From an uncultured Clostridia bacterium (GTDB taxonomy: Bacteria; Bacillota; Clostridia; Oscillospirales; Oscillospiraceae), in contig CANDEH010000014.1 of NCBI GenBank assembly GCA_947383645.1, forward strand, positions 1 through 31,911: a DNA stretch of 31,911 bases, given 5' to 3'. Below are positions 13,943 to 22,027 of the stretch, in pieces. A program made the translations under genes and the position numbers. The notes beneath the pieces are model-generated. The model saw nothing but the letters and a program-made list of their open reading frames with translations. It searched no databases and was not told the DNA's origin. The stretch's first letter is position 1. Every line of letters starts with the position of its first letter.

Positions 13943-13976
13943 CGCGAAACAGGGGGAGATTTCCCCCTGTTTCGCG
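13943..13976 (-). terminator. Hairpin after the aminotransferase gene (operon end)
   Basis: The perfect 14-bp stem CGCGAAACAGGGGG (13943-13956) / CCCCCTGTTTCGCG (13963-13976) begins 21 bases past the aminotransferase stop. A further A-T pair leaves a 4-base loop. No immediate U-tract follows on the minus strand, but an AT-rich stretch lies about 25 bases further. It is the probable 3' end of the T-box operon. Confidence 0.6.
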
Positions 13977-13997
13977 AAAGAATCTCTCCGCGAAATC

Positions 13998-15164
13998 TTA
14001 CGCCATCTTCTTCTTGATGTCCGACAGGCGATTCAGGGCCTCGTACAGCGTCTCGTCCTTCTTGGCGAAGTGGACGCGGACGATATCCTGGACGTCCTCA
14101 TTGAAGAAGGAGGTGCCGGGGACGCAGGCCACGCCCACCTTGTGTGCCATCTCCTCGCAGAAAGCCACGTCGGTCTGGCCGGGCTTCAGGTAGGGCCCGA
14201 TGTTGGCCAGAACGAAGTAGGCCCCCTGGGGATCGGTGAAGGGAATCCCGATGTCCGTGAGCCCCTTGGTGAAAATCTCCTTCATGTGGGCGTAGTGGGC
14301 CCCAAACTCCTCGTAGTAGCTCTCCGGCATCTCCAGGCCCACTACGGCGGCCTCCATCAGCGGAGAGGGCGCGCCCACGGTGTTGAAGTCGTGGTACTGC
14401 TTGATCCGGTCCATCAGATTCTCCGGGGCGATGGCGTAGCCCAGACGCCAGCCGGTGATGGAGTAGGTCTTGCTCAGGCTGGAGCAGGACACGGTGCGCT
14501 CCCACATGCCGGGGAGACTGTTCATATAGGTGTGCTTGTGGGGGGCGTAGACGATGTGCTCATAGACCTCGTCCATGATGGCGTACACGTCATACTTCAC
14601 GCAGAGGTCCGCGATGAGCTTCAGCTCCTCCTCGGTGAACACCTTGCCGCTGGGGTTGGAGGGGTTGCAGATTAAGATGGCCTTGGCCCCCTGCTTGAAG
14701 GCGTCCTCCAGGACATTGGGGTCAAAGTGGAAGGTGGGGGGCACCAGAGGGACAAACACCGGCTCACAGTCGGCCATGATGGCCTGGGCCCGGTAGTTCT
14801 CAAAGTAGGGGGAGAACATGATGATCTTGTCCCCGGGGTTGGTGAGGGCGAAGATGGTGTCCACCATGGCCTCGGTGGAGCCGATGGTCACCACCACCTC
14901 GGTGTTGGGGTCGATGGTGCGGCCCATGTACTTCCCGCACTTTTTCGCCAGGGCCTCACGGAAATTCAGCGCGCCCATGGTGATGGGATACTGGTGGGGG
15001 CCGGCGTGGCTGACCTCCTCCAGGCGGTCCATCATGGCCTTGGGGGGATCGAAGTCGGGAAAGCCCTGGGCCAGGTTGATGGCGCCGCAGTCGATGGCGA
15101 TGCGGGTCATCCGGCGGATGACGGAGTCGGTAAACTGCTGGTTTCTTCTGCTCAGTTCCTGCAT
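13998..15164 (-). CDS. PLP-dependent aminotransferase (class I/II)
   Basis: 388 residues from the ATG at 15164, which has GAGGAAC seven bases upstream. A TTG seven codons earlier lacks a site. It has the fold-type I aminotransferase pattern: INLAQGFPDFDPP near the N-terminus, the ICNPSNPSGKVF substrate/PLP loop, AIMDEVYEH with the PLP-ring Asp, the Schiff-base Lys in SLSKTYSITGWRLGY (about residue 231), and a C-terminal VRVHFAKKDE with the carboxylate-binding Arg. This subgroup includes aspartate and aromatic aminotransferases. It is the last gene of the run with indolepyruvate oxidoreductase and aryl-CoA ligases, so a 2-oxoacid such as hydroxyphenylpyruvate, phenylpyruvate or indolepyruvate is the likely partner. 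A 215-bp gap separates it from the ACT gene, so a separate promoter is possible. Confidence 0.93.
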   Translation of the reverse strand: MQELSRRNQQFTDSVIRRMTRIAIDCGAINLAQGFPDFDPPKAMMDRLEEVSHAGPHQYPITMGALNFREALAKKCGKYMGRTIDPNTEVVVTIGSTEAMVDTIFALTNPGDKIIMFSPYFENYRAQAIMADCEPVFVPLVPPTFHFDPNVLEDAFKQGAKAILICNPSNPSGKVFTEEELKLIADLCVKYDVYAIMDEVYEHIVYAPHKHTYMNSLPGMWERTVSCSSLSKTYSITGWRLGYAIAPENLMDRIKQYHDFNTVGAPSPLMEAAVVGLEMPESYYEEFGAHYAHMKEIFTKGLTDIGIPFTDPQGAYFVLANIGPYLKPGQTDVAFCEEMAHKVGVACVPGTSFFNEDVQDIVRVHFAKKDETLYEALNRLSDIKKKMA

Positions 15165-15379
15165 AGTCTGTTCCTCACATATCAATAATGGTCTGCCTGC
15201 TGCTTATACAGGTCTTGACAATAAAATGCACTGTCGTTACCGGGGGGAAATCCTGGAATGGCACTGTGTTTAGACTTGAACATAAAGCTCTTTTTGGTAC
15301 TTTTTCCCTACAGGGACGCACTTCACTAAGATTTTTCTTCAAAAAATCAAGTGTCGTTGCAGTCTCTCAAGAAAAAGTA

Positions 15380-15811
15380 TCAGTGGATGCCCAGCGCCTC
15401 GCCGCCCACCGCGGCGATCCCCTCGGCGGCCAGGACGCCCCGCAGGTGGTCCTCGTCGCTGACGCGGAAGATCATGTAGGCCTGCCCCTGGACCTGACCG
15501 AAGACGGAGTACATGTACTCGATGTCGATCTGGGCCTTAGAGAGGATGGTCAGCACCCGGGCCAGCCCGCCGGGCTGGTCGGGGACGGCCACGGCCACCA
15601 CGGGGGTCATGGAGAGAATAAACCCGTGCTCCAACAGCACGTTGGAGGCCTCCTGGGGCTTGTCGGCGATGAGCCGCAGCACGCCGTAGTCGGCGGTCTC
15701 CGCGATGCTGATGGCCCGCAGGTCGATCTGGTTCTCCGACAGAATGGTGGTAATCTCAGAGAGCTGCCCGGCCCGATTTTCCAGGAAAACGGAAATTTGA
15801 TGAATAGTCAT
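15380..15811 (-). CDS. Tandem ACT-domain protein
   Basis: 143 residues from the ATG at 15811. A TTG two codons earlier is too close to the GGAG site. Two ACT domains are visible in order: residues 1-66 (TIHQISVFLENRAGQLSEITTIL, then DLRAISIAETADYGVLRLI) and 70-143 (PVVAVAVPDQPGGLARVLTIL, then IDIEYMYSVF). ACT domains bind amino acids and regulate linked enzymes. This stand-alone tandem type is commonly found next to phenylacetate-CoA ligase and indolepyruvate oxidoreductase genes in Clostridia, so it probably senses an aromatic or branched-chain amino acid and regulates a partner in the cluster. No catalytic domain is attached. Confidence 0.92.
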   Translation of the reverse strand: MTIHQISVFLENRAGQLSEITTILSENQIDLRAISIAETADYGVLRLIADKPQEASNVLLEHGFILSMTPVVAVAVPDQPGGLARVLTILSKAQIDIEYMYSVFGQVQGQAYMIFRVSDEDHLRGVLAAEGIAAVGGEALGIH

Positions 15812-15845
15812 ACTCAAAGTTCTCCTTCATTCAGGGAGTATTTTT

Positions 15846-15966
15846 AATTAGGAATTAGGAGTTAGGAATTAGGAATTTTTTGAGAGGAGAAACAGGAGAA
15901 AAATTTCAATCCGTCCAGCGGAGCTGGACACATCCATTCCTAACTCCTCATTCCTAATTCCTAATT
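15846..15966. repeat. AATTAGG-type inverted-repeat element, copy 1
   Basis: A 121-bp non-coding element between paaK and the ACT gene. Its ends are inverted arrays of the 7-8 base unit AATTAGG/GTTAGGA on the left and its complement TTCCTAATTCC on the right. An internal palindrome GTCCAGCGGAGCTGGAC lies near 15920-15936. A second copy lies at 21873-22009 in opposite orientation. A 7-bp hairpin (GAACGCC / GGCGTTC, 15967-15983) joins its right end directly to the paaK stop codon. It resembles a MITE. Confidence 0.8.
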
Positions 15967-15981
15967 GAACGCCACAGGCGT

Positions 15982-17280
15982 TCAGATTTTCCGCTTGTCG
16001 ATGACCCGGACGGCCTTGCCCTCGCTGCGGGCGATGGATTTGGGGGCCACCAGCTTGACCTTGGCGTAGATGCCCAGCATGGCCTTCAGCGCGGCCACCA
16101 GGCCCTTCTCCATCTCGGTGATCTTGGCCAGGGAGTCGGAGAAGTTCTCGGCGGTCATCTCCACCTGGACCTCCAGGGTGTCGGAGTTGTTCACCCGGTC
16201 CACAATGATCTGGTAGTTGGCGGGATAGCCCTGCTCCAGCAGCACCGTCTCGATCTGGGACGGGAAGACGTTGACGCCCTTGACGATCAGCATGTCGTCG
16301 CTGCGGCCCATGGGCTTGCACATCTTCACGTGGGTGCGGCCGCAGGAGCACTTCTCCCGGGTGAGCACGCAGATGTCCCGGGTGCGGTAGCGCAGCAGGG
16401 GGAAGGCCTCCTTGGTGATGGAGGTGAACACCAGCTCGCCCTTTCTCCCCTCGGGGAGGACCTCGCCGGTGTCCGGGTCGATGATCTCGGCGATGAAGTG
16501 GTCCTCGTTGATGTGCATCCCCGTCTGGGCGGAGCACTCGAAGGCCACGCCCGGGCCGCTGGTCTCGGTGAGGCCGTAGATGTCGTAGGCCTTGATGCCC
16601 AGCTTCTGCTCGATATCCCGGCGCATCTCCTCGCTCCAGGCCTCGGCGCCGAAGATGCCGGCCTTCAGCTTGATCTGGTCCCGGAGGCCCCGCTCGTGGA
16701 TGCTCTCGGCCAGATAGGCGGCGTAGGAGGGGGTGCAGCAGAGGATGGTGGAGCCCAGGTCCGTCATGAACTGGAGCTGCCGGTCGGTGTTGCCGCTGCT
16801 CATGGGCAGGGTGAGGCACCCCACCTTGTGGCTGCCGCCGTTGAGGCCAGGGCCCCCGGTGAAGAGGCCGTAGCCGTAGCTCACGTGACACACGTCCTCG
16901 TTGGTGCCCCCGGCGGCCACGATGGCCCGGGCGCAGCAGTCCTCCCACAGGTCCAGATCGTGCTGGGTGTAGAAGGCCACCACCCGCCGTCCCGTGGTGC
17001 CGGAGGTGGACTGGATGCGGACGCAGTCCTTGAGGGGCTTGGCCAGCAGGCCGTAGGGGTAGGCGTCCCGCAGGTCGTCCTTGGTGAGGAAGGGGAGCTT
17101 GTGCAGGTCGTCCACGCTCTGAATGTCGTCGGGTGTGACGCCCTTCTCCTCCATCTTCTTGCGGTAGTAGGGGACGTTGTCCCACACGTGGCGCACCTGC
17201 TTCACCAGGCGCTCATTCTGCCAGGCCAGAATCTGCTCCCGGCTGGCGGTCTCGATTTCGGGCTGATAGTATCTCTCCAT
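15982..17280 (-). CDS. paaK: Phenylacetate-CoA ligase family protein
   Basis: A 432-residue adenylate-forming ligase of standard PaaK length. It activates phenylacetate or a related aryl acid to the CoA thioester using ATP. Visible motifs are the phosphate-binding loop STSGTTGRR (about residues 91-99), IFGAEAWSEEMR, the adenine-side motif YGLTETSGPG (about 239-248), the zinc-type cysteine cluster CSCGRTH, and the C-terminal GVNVFPSQIE, where the PaaK family swings its lid. The ATG is preceded by AAAGGAA. In Clostridia and methanogens it is a regular neighbour of iorAB, linking arylacetyl-CoA to arylpyruvate. The exact acid used is not readable. It is separated from the upstream hypothetical gene by a 100-bp palindromic repeat. 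Confidence 0.93.
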   Translation of the reverse strand: MERYYQPEIETASREQILAWQNERLVKQVRHVWDNVPYYRKKMEEKGVTPDDIQSVDDLHKLPFLTKDDLRDAYPYGLLAKPLKDCVRIQSTSGTTGRRVVAFYTQHDLDLWEDCCARAIVAAGGTNEDVCHVSYGYGLFTGGPGLNGGSHKVGCLTLPMSSGNTDRQLQFMTDLGSTILCCTPSYAAYLAESIHERGLRDQIKLKAGIFGAEAWSEEMRRDIEQKLGIKAYDIYGLTETSGPGVAFECSAQTGMHINEDHFIAEIIDPDTGEVLPEGRKGELVFTSITKEAFPLLRYRTRDICVLTREKCSCGRTHVKMCKPMGRSDDMLIVKGVNVFPSQIETVLLEQGYPANYQIIVDRVNNSDTLEVQVEMTAENFSDSLAKITEMEKGLVAALKAMLGIYAKVKLVAPKSIARSEGKAVRVIDKRKI

Positions 17281-17351
17281 AAACTGATTCCTTTCGGGAT
17301 TTTATGTGAATTTGAGGTTGAGGAAGTACTGAATAAATCGCCGCACAGGTC

Positions 17352-17451
17352 TTGCCGCCGAATTTTTCGTCTGGACGGCGTTAAAAAACCTTGAAATCCG
17401 TCAGGATTCCTGCGGTTTTTTGCCTTGCCAGACAAAAAATTCGGCTGGCAA
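17352..17451. repeat. 100-bp palindromic intergenic repeat
   Basis: Two imperfect inverted arms of about 38 bp enclose 23 bases. The left arm begins TTGCCGCCGAATTTTTCGTC and ends TTAAAAAACC. The right arm, reverse complemented, begins TTGCCAGCCGAATTTTTTG and ends AAAAAACC. The loop contains a small hairpin ATCC/GGAT. It has no coding content and lies between the hypothetical gene and paaK. The design resembles REP or MITE-type palindromes. Confidence 0.75.
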
Positions 17452-17920
17452 TACCCGCACGTCGATTTAATCCGTCCTTCCTTAAAAACAGACCGTAGGC
17501 TGCTGCGCCTCCGCGGCCGGCAGCATCCCGACGCTGATGGAATGGCGCGCTCTGGGGTTCAGCACCGCAAAATAGGTGTCGATGGGGAAGGGGGGGATGG
17601 CTCACACTGGACACTGTCTCCGCCGCGGCCTCCTTCGCCTGCGCCCGCAGCGCCTCAAAGTCCACTTGGGCATAGTCCACGCCCTCCTCGGTGACGTCCA
17701 GCGTAAAGACGCCGATGAACTTCCCCATGTCCCATACAATGTCGGCGGCGTACTGGGGAGAGCTCGTAAACCGATCCGGCAGATTTTCTGCGAAGTAGCG
17801 GCGCAGCTTCTTGATCTTCCTTCTCTGGGAGAGGATCGCCGGAAGATTCCGAAGGAAATAGGGAACATCCTCCAAAAGCTCCCATATTCCCCCTAAAATG
17901 TCCAAAAAATCCTCCCACAT
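17381..17920 (-). CDS. Hypothetical protein, probable frameshift near its C-terminus
   Basis: I do not recognise the family. The frame gives 179 residues. The first ~110 look natural: WEDFLDILGGIWELLEDVPYF, a basic helix RRKIKKLRRYF, then AADIVWDMGKFIGVFTLDV, suggesting a small helical cytoplasmic or peripheral membrane protein. After a run of seven C (7 G on the plus strand, 17590-17596) the sequence becomes low-quality and reads into a palindromic repeat. Removing one C gives the coherent ending PFPIDTYFAVLNPRARHSI and then AAEAQQPTVCF, with a stop at 17482, about 146 residues in total. I take that as the real end. The start ATG lies three bases after the iorB stop, so it belongs to the ior operon. 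Confidence 0.6.
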   Translation of the reverse strand: MWEDFLDILGGIWELLEDVPYFLRNLPAILSQRRKIKKLRRYFAENLPDRFTSSPQYAADIVWDMGKFIGVFTLDVTEEGVDYAQVDFEALRAQAKEAAAETVSSVSHPPLPHRHLFCGAEPQSAPFHQRRDAAGRGGAAAYGLFLRKDGLNRRAGIASRIFCLARQKTAGILTDFKVF

Positions 17921-17923
17921 GGC

Positions 17924-18496
17924 TTACGCCTGCCGGCCCAGCAAAAAGGCCCGCTTGTTCATCTCCAAAAACTTCTCCGGCACACTCTGACCGATGGCCT
18001 CCATCCACTCCGCCTCGGTGAAGTCAAAGCTCCGGGACAGCCGCCCCATGAGCACCAGATTTACCGCCTTGGCGGACCCGGCCTCCTCGGCCAGGGAGAG
18101 GGCGTCGAAGGCGTCGATATCCATCCCCGCCGCCTGGATTTTGCTCGCCAGCTCCTGGGGGTAGGACGCCGCCCCGGTAATCACCGGCATGGGGTTGATC
18201 TGCTGTGTGTTGGTGACAATTTTGCCGCCTTTTTTCAAATACTCCGTCCACCGGGCGGCCTCCAGCAGCTCGAAGGAGACGATGTAATCCGCCTGCCCCT
18301 TGTCGATGACGGGGGAGTAGACCTTGTCGCCGTAGCGGACGTAGGTGACCACGCTGCCCCCCCGCTGGGACATGCCGTGGACCTCGGAGACCTTGATGTC
18401 GTAGCCCTTGGTGAGCAGCAGACGGCCCAGGAGCTTGCTGGCCAGCAGGGAGCCCTGTCCGCCCACGCCGACAATCATAATGTTTTTCGTTTCCAT
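17924..18496 (-). CDS. iorB: Indolepyruvate:ferredoxin oxidoreductase beta subunit
   Basis: 190 residues from the ATG at 18496, with AAGGAGG six bases upstream inside the end of iorA. The protein is the POR gamma-type domain: NIMIVGVGGQGSLLASKLLG at the N-terminus, SEVHGMSQRGGSVVTYVRYG in the middle, and QADYIVSFELLEAARW, all family hallmarks. With IorA it forms the oxidoreductase that interconverts arylpyruvates and arylacetyl-CoA, with CO2 and ferredoxin. The length is normal. Two bases separate it from iorA, so they are co-translated. No cofactor motif is missing. Confidence 0.95.
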   Translation of the reverse strand: METKNIMIVGVGGQGSLLASKLLGRLLLTKGYDIKVSEVHGMSQRGGSVVTYVRYGDKVYSPVIDKGQADYIVSFELLEAARWTEYLKKGGKIVTNTQQINPMPVITGAASYPQELASKIQAAGMDIDAFDALSLAEEAGSAKAVNLVLMGRLSRSFDFTEAEWMEAIGQSVPEKFLEMNKRAFLLGRQA

Positions 18497-18498
18497 GC

Positions 18499-20241
18499 TC
18501 AACCCTCCTTCTTACCGCCCAAAGCGTCGAACTTGCAAAGCTGAGTGCACACGCCGCAGCCGGTGCAGAGCGTGGTGTCGATGACGGCCTTCTTATCCAC
18601 GATGCTGATGGCGGGACAGCCGATCTTCATGCAGGACTTGCAGCCCACGCACTTCTCCGGATCGGCGGCGATGGGGCCGGGGTGCCTGACGTACTTGAGC
18701 AGCGCGCAGGGCCGGCGGGAGATAATCACCGACGGCTCGTCGGCGGCCAGCTCCTCCTTCACCGCCCGGTCGCACTCCGCCAGGTTGTAGGGGTCCACCA
18801 CACGCACCCGTTTAATGCCGATGGCGCGGCAGAGGCTCTCCAGATCGATCTTGGTGCAGGGGTCGCCCTTCAAATTGACGCCGGTGGTGGGGTTCTGCTG
18901 GTGGCCGGTCATGCCGGTGATGGAGTTGTCCAGAATAATCACCGTGGAGTTGGACTCGTTGTAGGCGGTGTTGATGAGCCCTGTGACGCCGGAGTGCATA
19001 AAGGTGGAATCGCCGATCACCGCCACGCTGCGCCCTGCGGCCTCGCCGCCGCTGGCCTTGTTGAAGCCGTGGAGGCCGGAGATGGACGCGCCCATGCAGA
19101 TGGTGGTGTCCATGGCCGCCAGAGGGGCCACCGCCCCCAGGGTATAGCACCCGATGTCGCCGAATACGGTGCACTTGTTCTGCTTCAAGGTATAGAACAG
19201 CCCTCTGTGGGGGCACCCGGCGCACATCACCGGAGGCCGGGGGGGAATGTCCTCCTCTAACTTCACCCCCACGGGGTAGGAGCGGGTGAGCTCATAGGCC
19301 ACCTTGTTGGGGCTCAGCTCGTCGATGGCGGGGAAATTGGTCTCCCCGGTGCAGGCGAGCCCTAAGTTCCGGCAGTGGTCCTCAATGAAGCTGTCCAGCT
19401 CCTCCACCACCACCAGCAGGTCCACCGATTTGGCAAACTCTAAAATCTTCTGCTCCGGCAGGGGCCAGACCATGCCCAGCTTCAGCACCGGGTAGGTGTC
19501 GCCGCAGGCCTCCTTCACGTACTGGTAGCTGGTGGAGGAGGTGATGATCCCCATCTTGTGATCCTTACCCGGCTCCACGCGGTTGATCTCCGCGGTCTCC
19601 GCCCACTCGGTGAGCCTGCGAAGCCGCTCCTCCACCACCGGATGCCGCCGCTTGGCGTTGCCGGGCATCATGATGTACTTGCCGGGGTTCTTCTCATAGG
19701 GCTTTATGTCGGCCTCACGCCGCTCCCCCAGATCCACCACGCTCTGGGAGTGGGCGATGCGGGTGCACATCTTCATCAGCACCGGCGTGTCAAACTCCTC
19801 AGAGAGCTCATAGGCCAGCTTGGTGAACGCCAGCGCCTCGGCGCTGTCGGCGGGCTCCAGCATGGGGAGCTTGGCGGCCTTGGCGTAGTGGCGGGAATCC
19901 TGCTCATTCTGGGAGGAGTGCATCCCCGCGTCATCGGCCACGGCGATAATCATGCCGGCATTGACCCCGGTGTAGGAGATGGTAAAGAGGGGGTCGGCGG
20001 CCACGTTGAGGCCTACATGCTTCATGCCGCAGAAGCTGCGGCGGCCGGCCAGACAGGCCCCGAAAGCGGCCTCCATAGCCACCTTTTCATTGGGGGCCCA
20101 CTCGGCGTAGATTTCGCTGTACTTGGCGGCGGCCTCGGTGATCTCCGTGCTGGGAGTTCCGGGGTAGCTGGAGACAAAGGAGCAGCCCGCCTCATACAGC
20201 CCTCTGGCAACGGCCTCGTTGCCAAGCAGCAGTTTTTTCAT
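18499..20241 (-). CDS. iorA: Indolepyruvate:ferredoxin oxidoreductase alpha subunit
   Basis: A 580-residue subunit carrying the thiamine diphosphate site and two [4Fe-4S] clusters. It begins KKLLLGNEAVARGLYEAGC with the SSYPGTPSTEI loop. The TPP domain shows CAGCPHRGLFY, GDIGCYTLG, GDSTFMHSGVTGLINTAYN and DNSITGMTGHQ. The C-terminus is a ferredoxin domain with CVGCKSCMKIGCP and CTGCGVCTQLC (about 533-570). It catalyses reversible conversion of indolepyruvate, phenylpyruvate or hydroxyphenylpyruvate plus CoA to arylacetyl-CoA and CO2 with reduced ferredoxin. The ATG follows AGGAGG. It lies 34 bp after the symporter gene. With a T-box upstream and an aminotransferase downstream, the reductive carboxylation direction is plausible here. 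Confidence 0.97.
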   Translation of the reverse strand: MKKLLLGNEAVARGLYEAGCSFVSSYPGTPSTEITEAAAKYSEIYAEWAPNEKVAMEAAFGACLAGRRSFCGMKHVGLNVAADPLFTISYTGVNAGMIIAVADDAGMHSSQNEQDSRHYAKAAKLPMLEPADSAEALAFTKLAYELSEEFDTPVLMKMCTRIAHSQSVVDLGERREADIKPYEKNPGKYIMMPGNAKRRHPVVEERLRRLTEWAETAEINRVEPGKDHKMGIITSSTSYQYVKEACGDTYPVLKLGMVWPLPEQKILEFAKSVDLLVVVEELDSFIEDHCRNLGLACTGETNFPAIDELSPNKVAYELTRSYPVGVKLEEDIPPRPPVMCAGCPHRGLFYTLKQNKCTVFGDIGCYTLGAVAPLAAMDTTICMGASISGLHGFNKASGGEAAGRSVAVIGDSTFMHSGVTGLINTAYNESNSTVIILDNSITGMTGHQQNPTTGVNLKGDPCTKIDLESLCRAIGIKRVRVVDPYNLAECDRAVKEELAADEPSVIISRRPCALLKYVRHPGPIAADPEKCVGCKSCMKIGCPAISIVDKKAVIDTTLCTGCGVCTQLCKFDALGGKKEG

Positions 20242-20275
20242 AGTTGTACCTCCTGAAAGGGAATAGTGTAGAGAA

Positions 20276-21844
20276 TCAGACCTCGGCGTCGCCGATGGAG
20301 TCCTTCACCGTGACGGTGACAGTCCGCTCATAGCAGGAGAAGACCTCCTCCAGCCGCTCCCTGGACGGCGCCCTGGTGACAAAGCTCACCACCGGGACAA
20401 TCACCAGCCCCGCGATCATGCAGAACGCGCCGGCGTTGATGGGGGACTGGAGCAGAGCGGGGAAGCTGGGCCGGAAGAAGATATTGGCCAGCATCACCAC
20501 GGTAGAGAACACGAAGCTGGCGGTGCAGGCGGCCTTGGTGGTCCGCTTCCAGTAGAGCCCGTAGAGGAAGGGGGCTAAGAAGGCCCCGGCCAGCGCACCC
20601 CAGGAGACGCCCATCAGCTGCGCGATGAAGGTGACATTGGACCGGTACTGAATCAGGGCCAGAACCACGGAGATAGCGATAAACACCACCACCAGGCCCC
20701 GCATCCACCGAACCTGCCGTTTTTCGTCCATATCCTTTATGATATTACCCTTAATGAAATCCAATGTCAAGGTGGAGCTGGAGGCCAGAACCAGGGAGGA
20801 CAGGGTGGACATGGAAGCCGACAGCACCAGAATCACCACCACGGCAATAAGCATGGTAGGCAGTCCCGAGAGCATGGTGGGAATCACGCTGTCAAAGCCC
20901 CCCACAATGCTGCCGTCGGGATTAAACTGCATCTTATCGGCAAACAGCCGCCCAAAGCCGCCCAGGAAGTAGCACCCGCCGGCCACAATCAGGGCGAAGG
21001 CCGTGGAGATCACCGTCCCCTTGCTGATAGCCGCCTCGCTCTTGATGGCGTAAAACTTCTGCACCATCTGGGGCAGCCCCCAGGTCCCCAGGCTGGTGAG
21101 GATCACCACCCCCAGCAGGTTCACCGGGTCCGGCCCAAAGAAGGAGTTAAACACCCCCGGCGCGGAGGACACAGCGGGGTCGCTGACCTGGGACAGCTTC
21201 TCCAGCGCCGCCAGAAAGCCCCCCTGGCTGTTCAGCACCGCCAGAATCACCGCGATAATGCCCACAATCATAATAATGCCCTGAATAAAGTCGTTAATCG
21301 CCGTGGCCATATACCCCCCGGCAATGACATAAATGCCGGTCAAAATCGCCATAACAACAACACAGATGGAGTAGTCAATATTAAACGCCATCCCAAACAG
21401 CCGGGACAGTCCGTTATAGAGCGAGGCGGTGTAGGGAATCAAAAAGATAAAGATAATCACCGACGCCGCCAGCTTCAGCGCCTCGCTGCCGAACCGCTTG
21501 CCAAAGAACTCCGGCATAGTGGCGCTGTCCAAATGCTGCGTCATAACGCGCGTCCGCCGTCCCAGCACCGCCCAGGCCAGCAGGGACCCGATAAAGGCAT
21601 TCCCCAACCCGGCCCAGGTGGCAGCAATGCCGTACTTCCACCCAAACTGCCCCGCGTAGCCCACGAAGACCACCGCGGAAAAGTAGCTGGTGCCATAGGC
21701 AAAAGCGGTAAGCCAGGGCCCCACACTCCGCCCGCCCAGCACGAACCCGTTGACATCCGTAGCATGCCGCCGGCAGTAAAGCCCGATGCCAATCATCACG
21801 CCGAAGAACACCAGCAGCATAATCAGTTTAATTGCCAAGTCCAT
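20276..21844 (-). CDS. Sodium:solute symporter (SSS family)
   Basis: A 522-residue membrane protein with about 13 hydrophobic helices, matching the SSS/PutP superfamily. Visible are the N-terminal GLYCRRHATDVNGFVLGGRSVG, FAYGTSYFSAVVFVGYAGQ in helix 2, the VIAGGYMATAINDFIQGIIM core signature, and VLSASMSTLSSLVLASSSTL, which carries the usual sodium-site Ser residues in helix 8. It imports a solute with sodium. The solute is not decided by sequence. Its position between an acyl-CoA ligase and iorAB suggests an aryl or other carboxylic acid. The start has AGGGGAGAGA upstream. A MITE-like repeat lies between it and the ligase gene before it. Confidence 0.93.
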   Translation of the reverse strand: MDLAIKLIMLLVFFGVMIGIGLYCRRHATDVNGFVLGGRSVGPWLTAFAYGTSYFSAVVFVGYAGQFGWKYGIAATWAGLGNAFIGSLLAWAVLGRRTRVMTQHLDSATMPEFFGKRFGSEALKLAASVIIFIFLIPYTASLYNGLSRLFGMAFNIDYSICVVVMAILTGIYVIAGGYMATAINDFIQGIIMIVGIIAVILAVLNSQGGFLAALEKLSQVSDPAVSSAPGVFNSFFGPDPVNLLGVVILTSLGTWGLPQMVQKFYAIKSEAAISKGTVISTAFALIVAGGCYFLGGFGRLFADKMQFNPDGSIVGGFDSVIPTMLSGLPTMLIAVVVILVLSASMSTLSSLVLASSSTLTLDFIKGNIIKDMDEKRQVRWMRGLVVVFIAISVVLALIQYRSNVTFIAQLMGVSWGALAGAFLAPFLYGLYWKRTTKAACTASFVFSTVVMLANIFFRPSFPALLQSPINAGAFCMIAGLVIVPVVSFVTRAPSRERLEEVFSCYERTVTVTVKDSIGDAEV

Positions 21845-21872
21845 TGTTGATCTCTCCCCTTATCTTTTTTTG

Positions 21873-22009
21873 AATGAGGAATTAGGAGTTAGGAATTAGG
21901 AATGAATGTGTCCAGCGGAGCTGGACGATTTTCAATTTTAATGCAGTTTTGGATTACCAACTGCACCATGCTGCAAAAATTCCTAATTCCTCATTCCTAA
22001 TTCCTAATT
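21873..22009. repeat. AATTAGG-type inverted-repeat element, copy 2
   Basis: A 137-bp element with the same terminal AATTAGG arrays and the same internal palindrome GTCCAGCGGAGCTGGAC (21909-21925) as copy 1, but inverted in the window and with a longer central insert. A 7-bp hairpin (GAAGGCC / GGCCTTC, 22013-22029) again links it to the stop codon of the upstream ligase gene. Confidence 0.8.
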
Positions 22010-22027
22010 ATAGAAGGCCTTCGGCCT

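Noticed and set aside
15846..15966. CRISPR-like reading of the short AATTAGG repeats
   Set aside because: The units are 7-8 bases, contiguous and arranged as inverted arrays, with no spacers and no cas genes.
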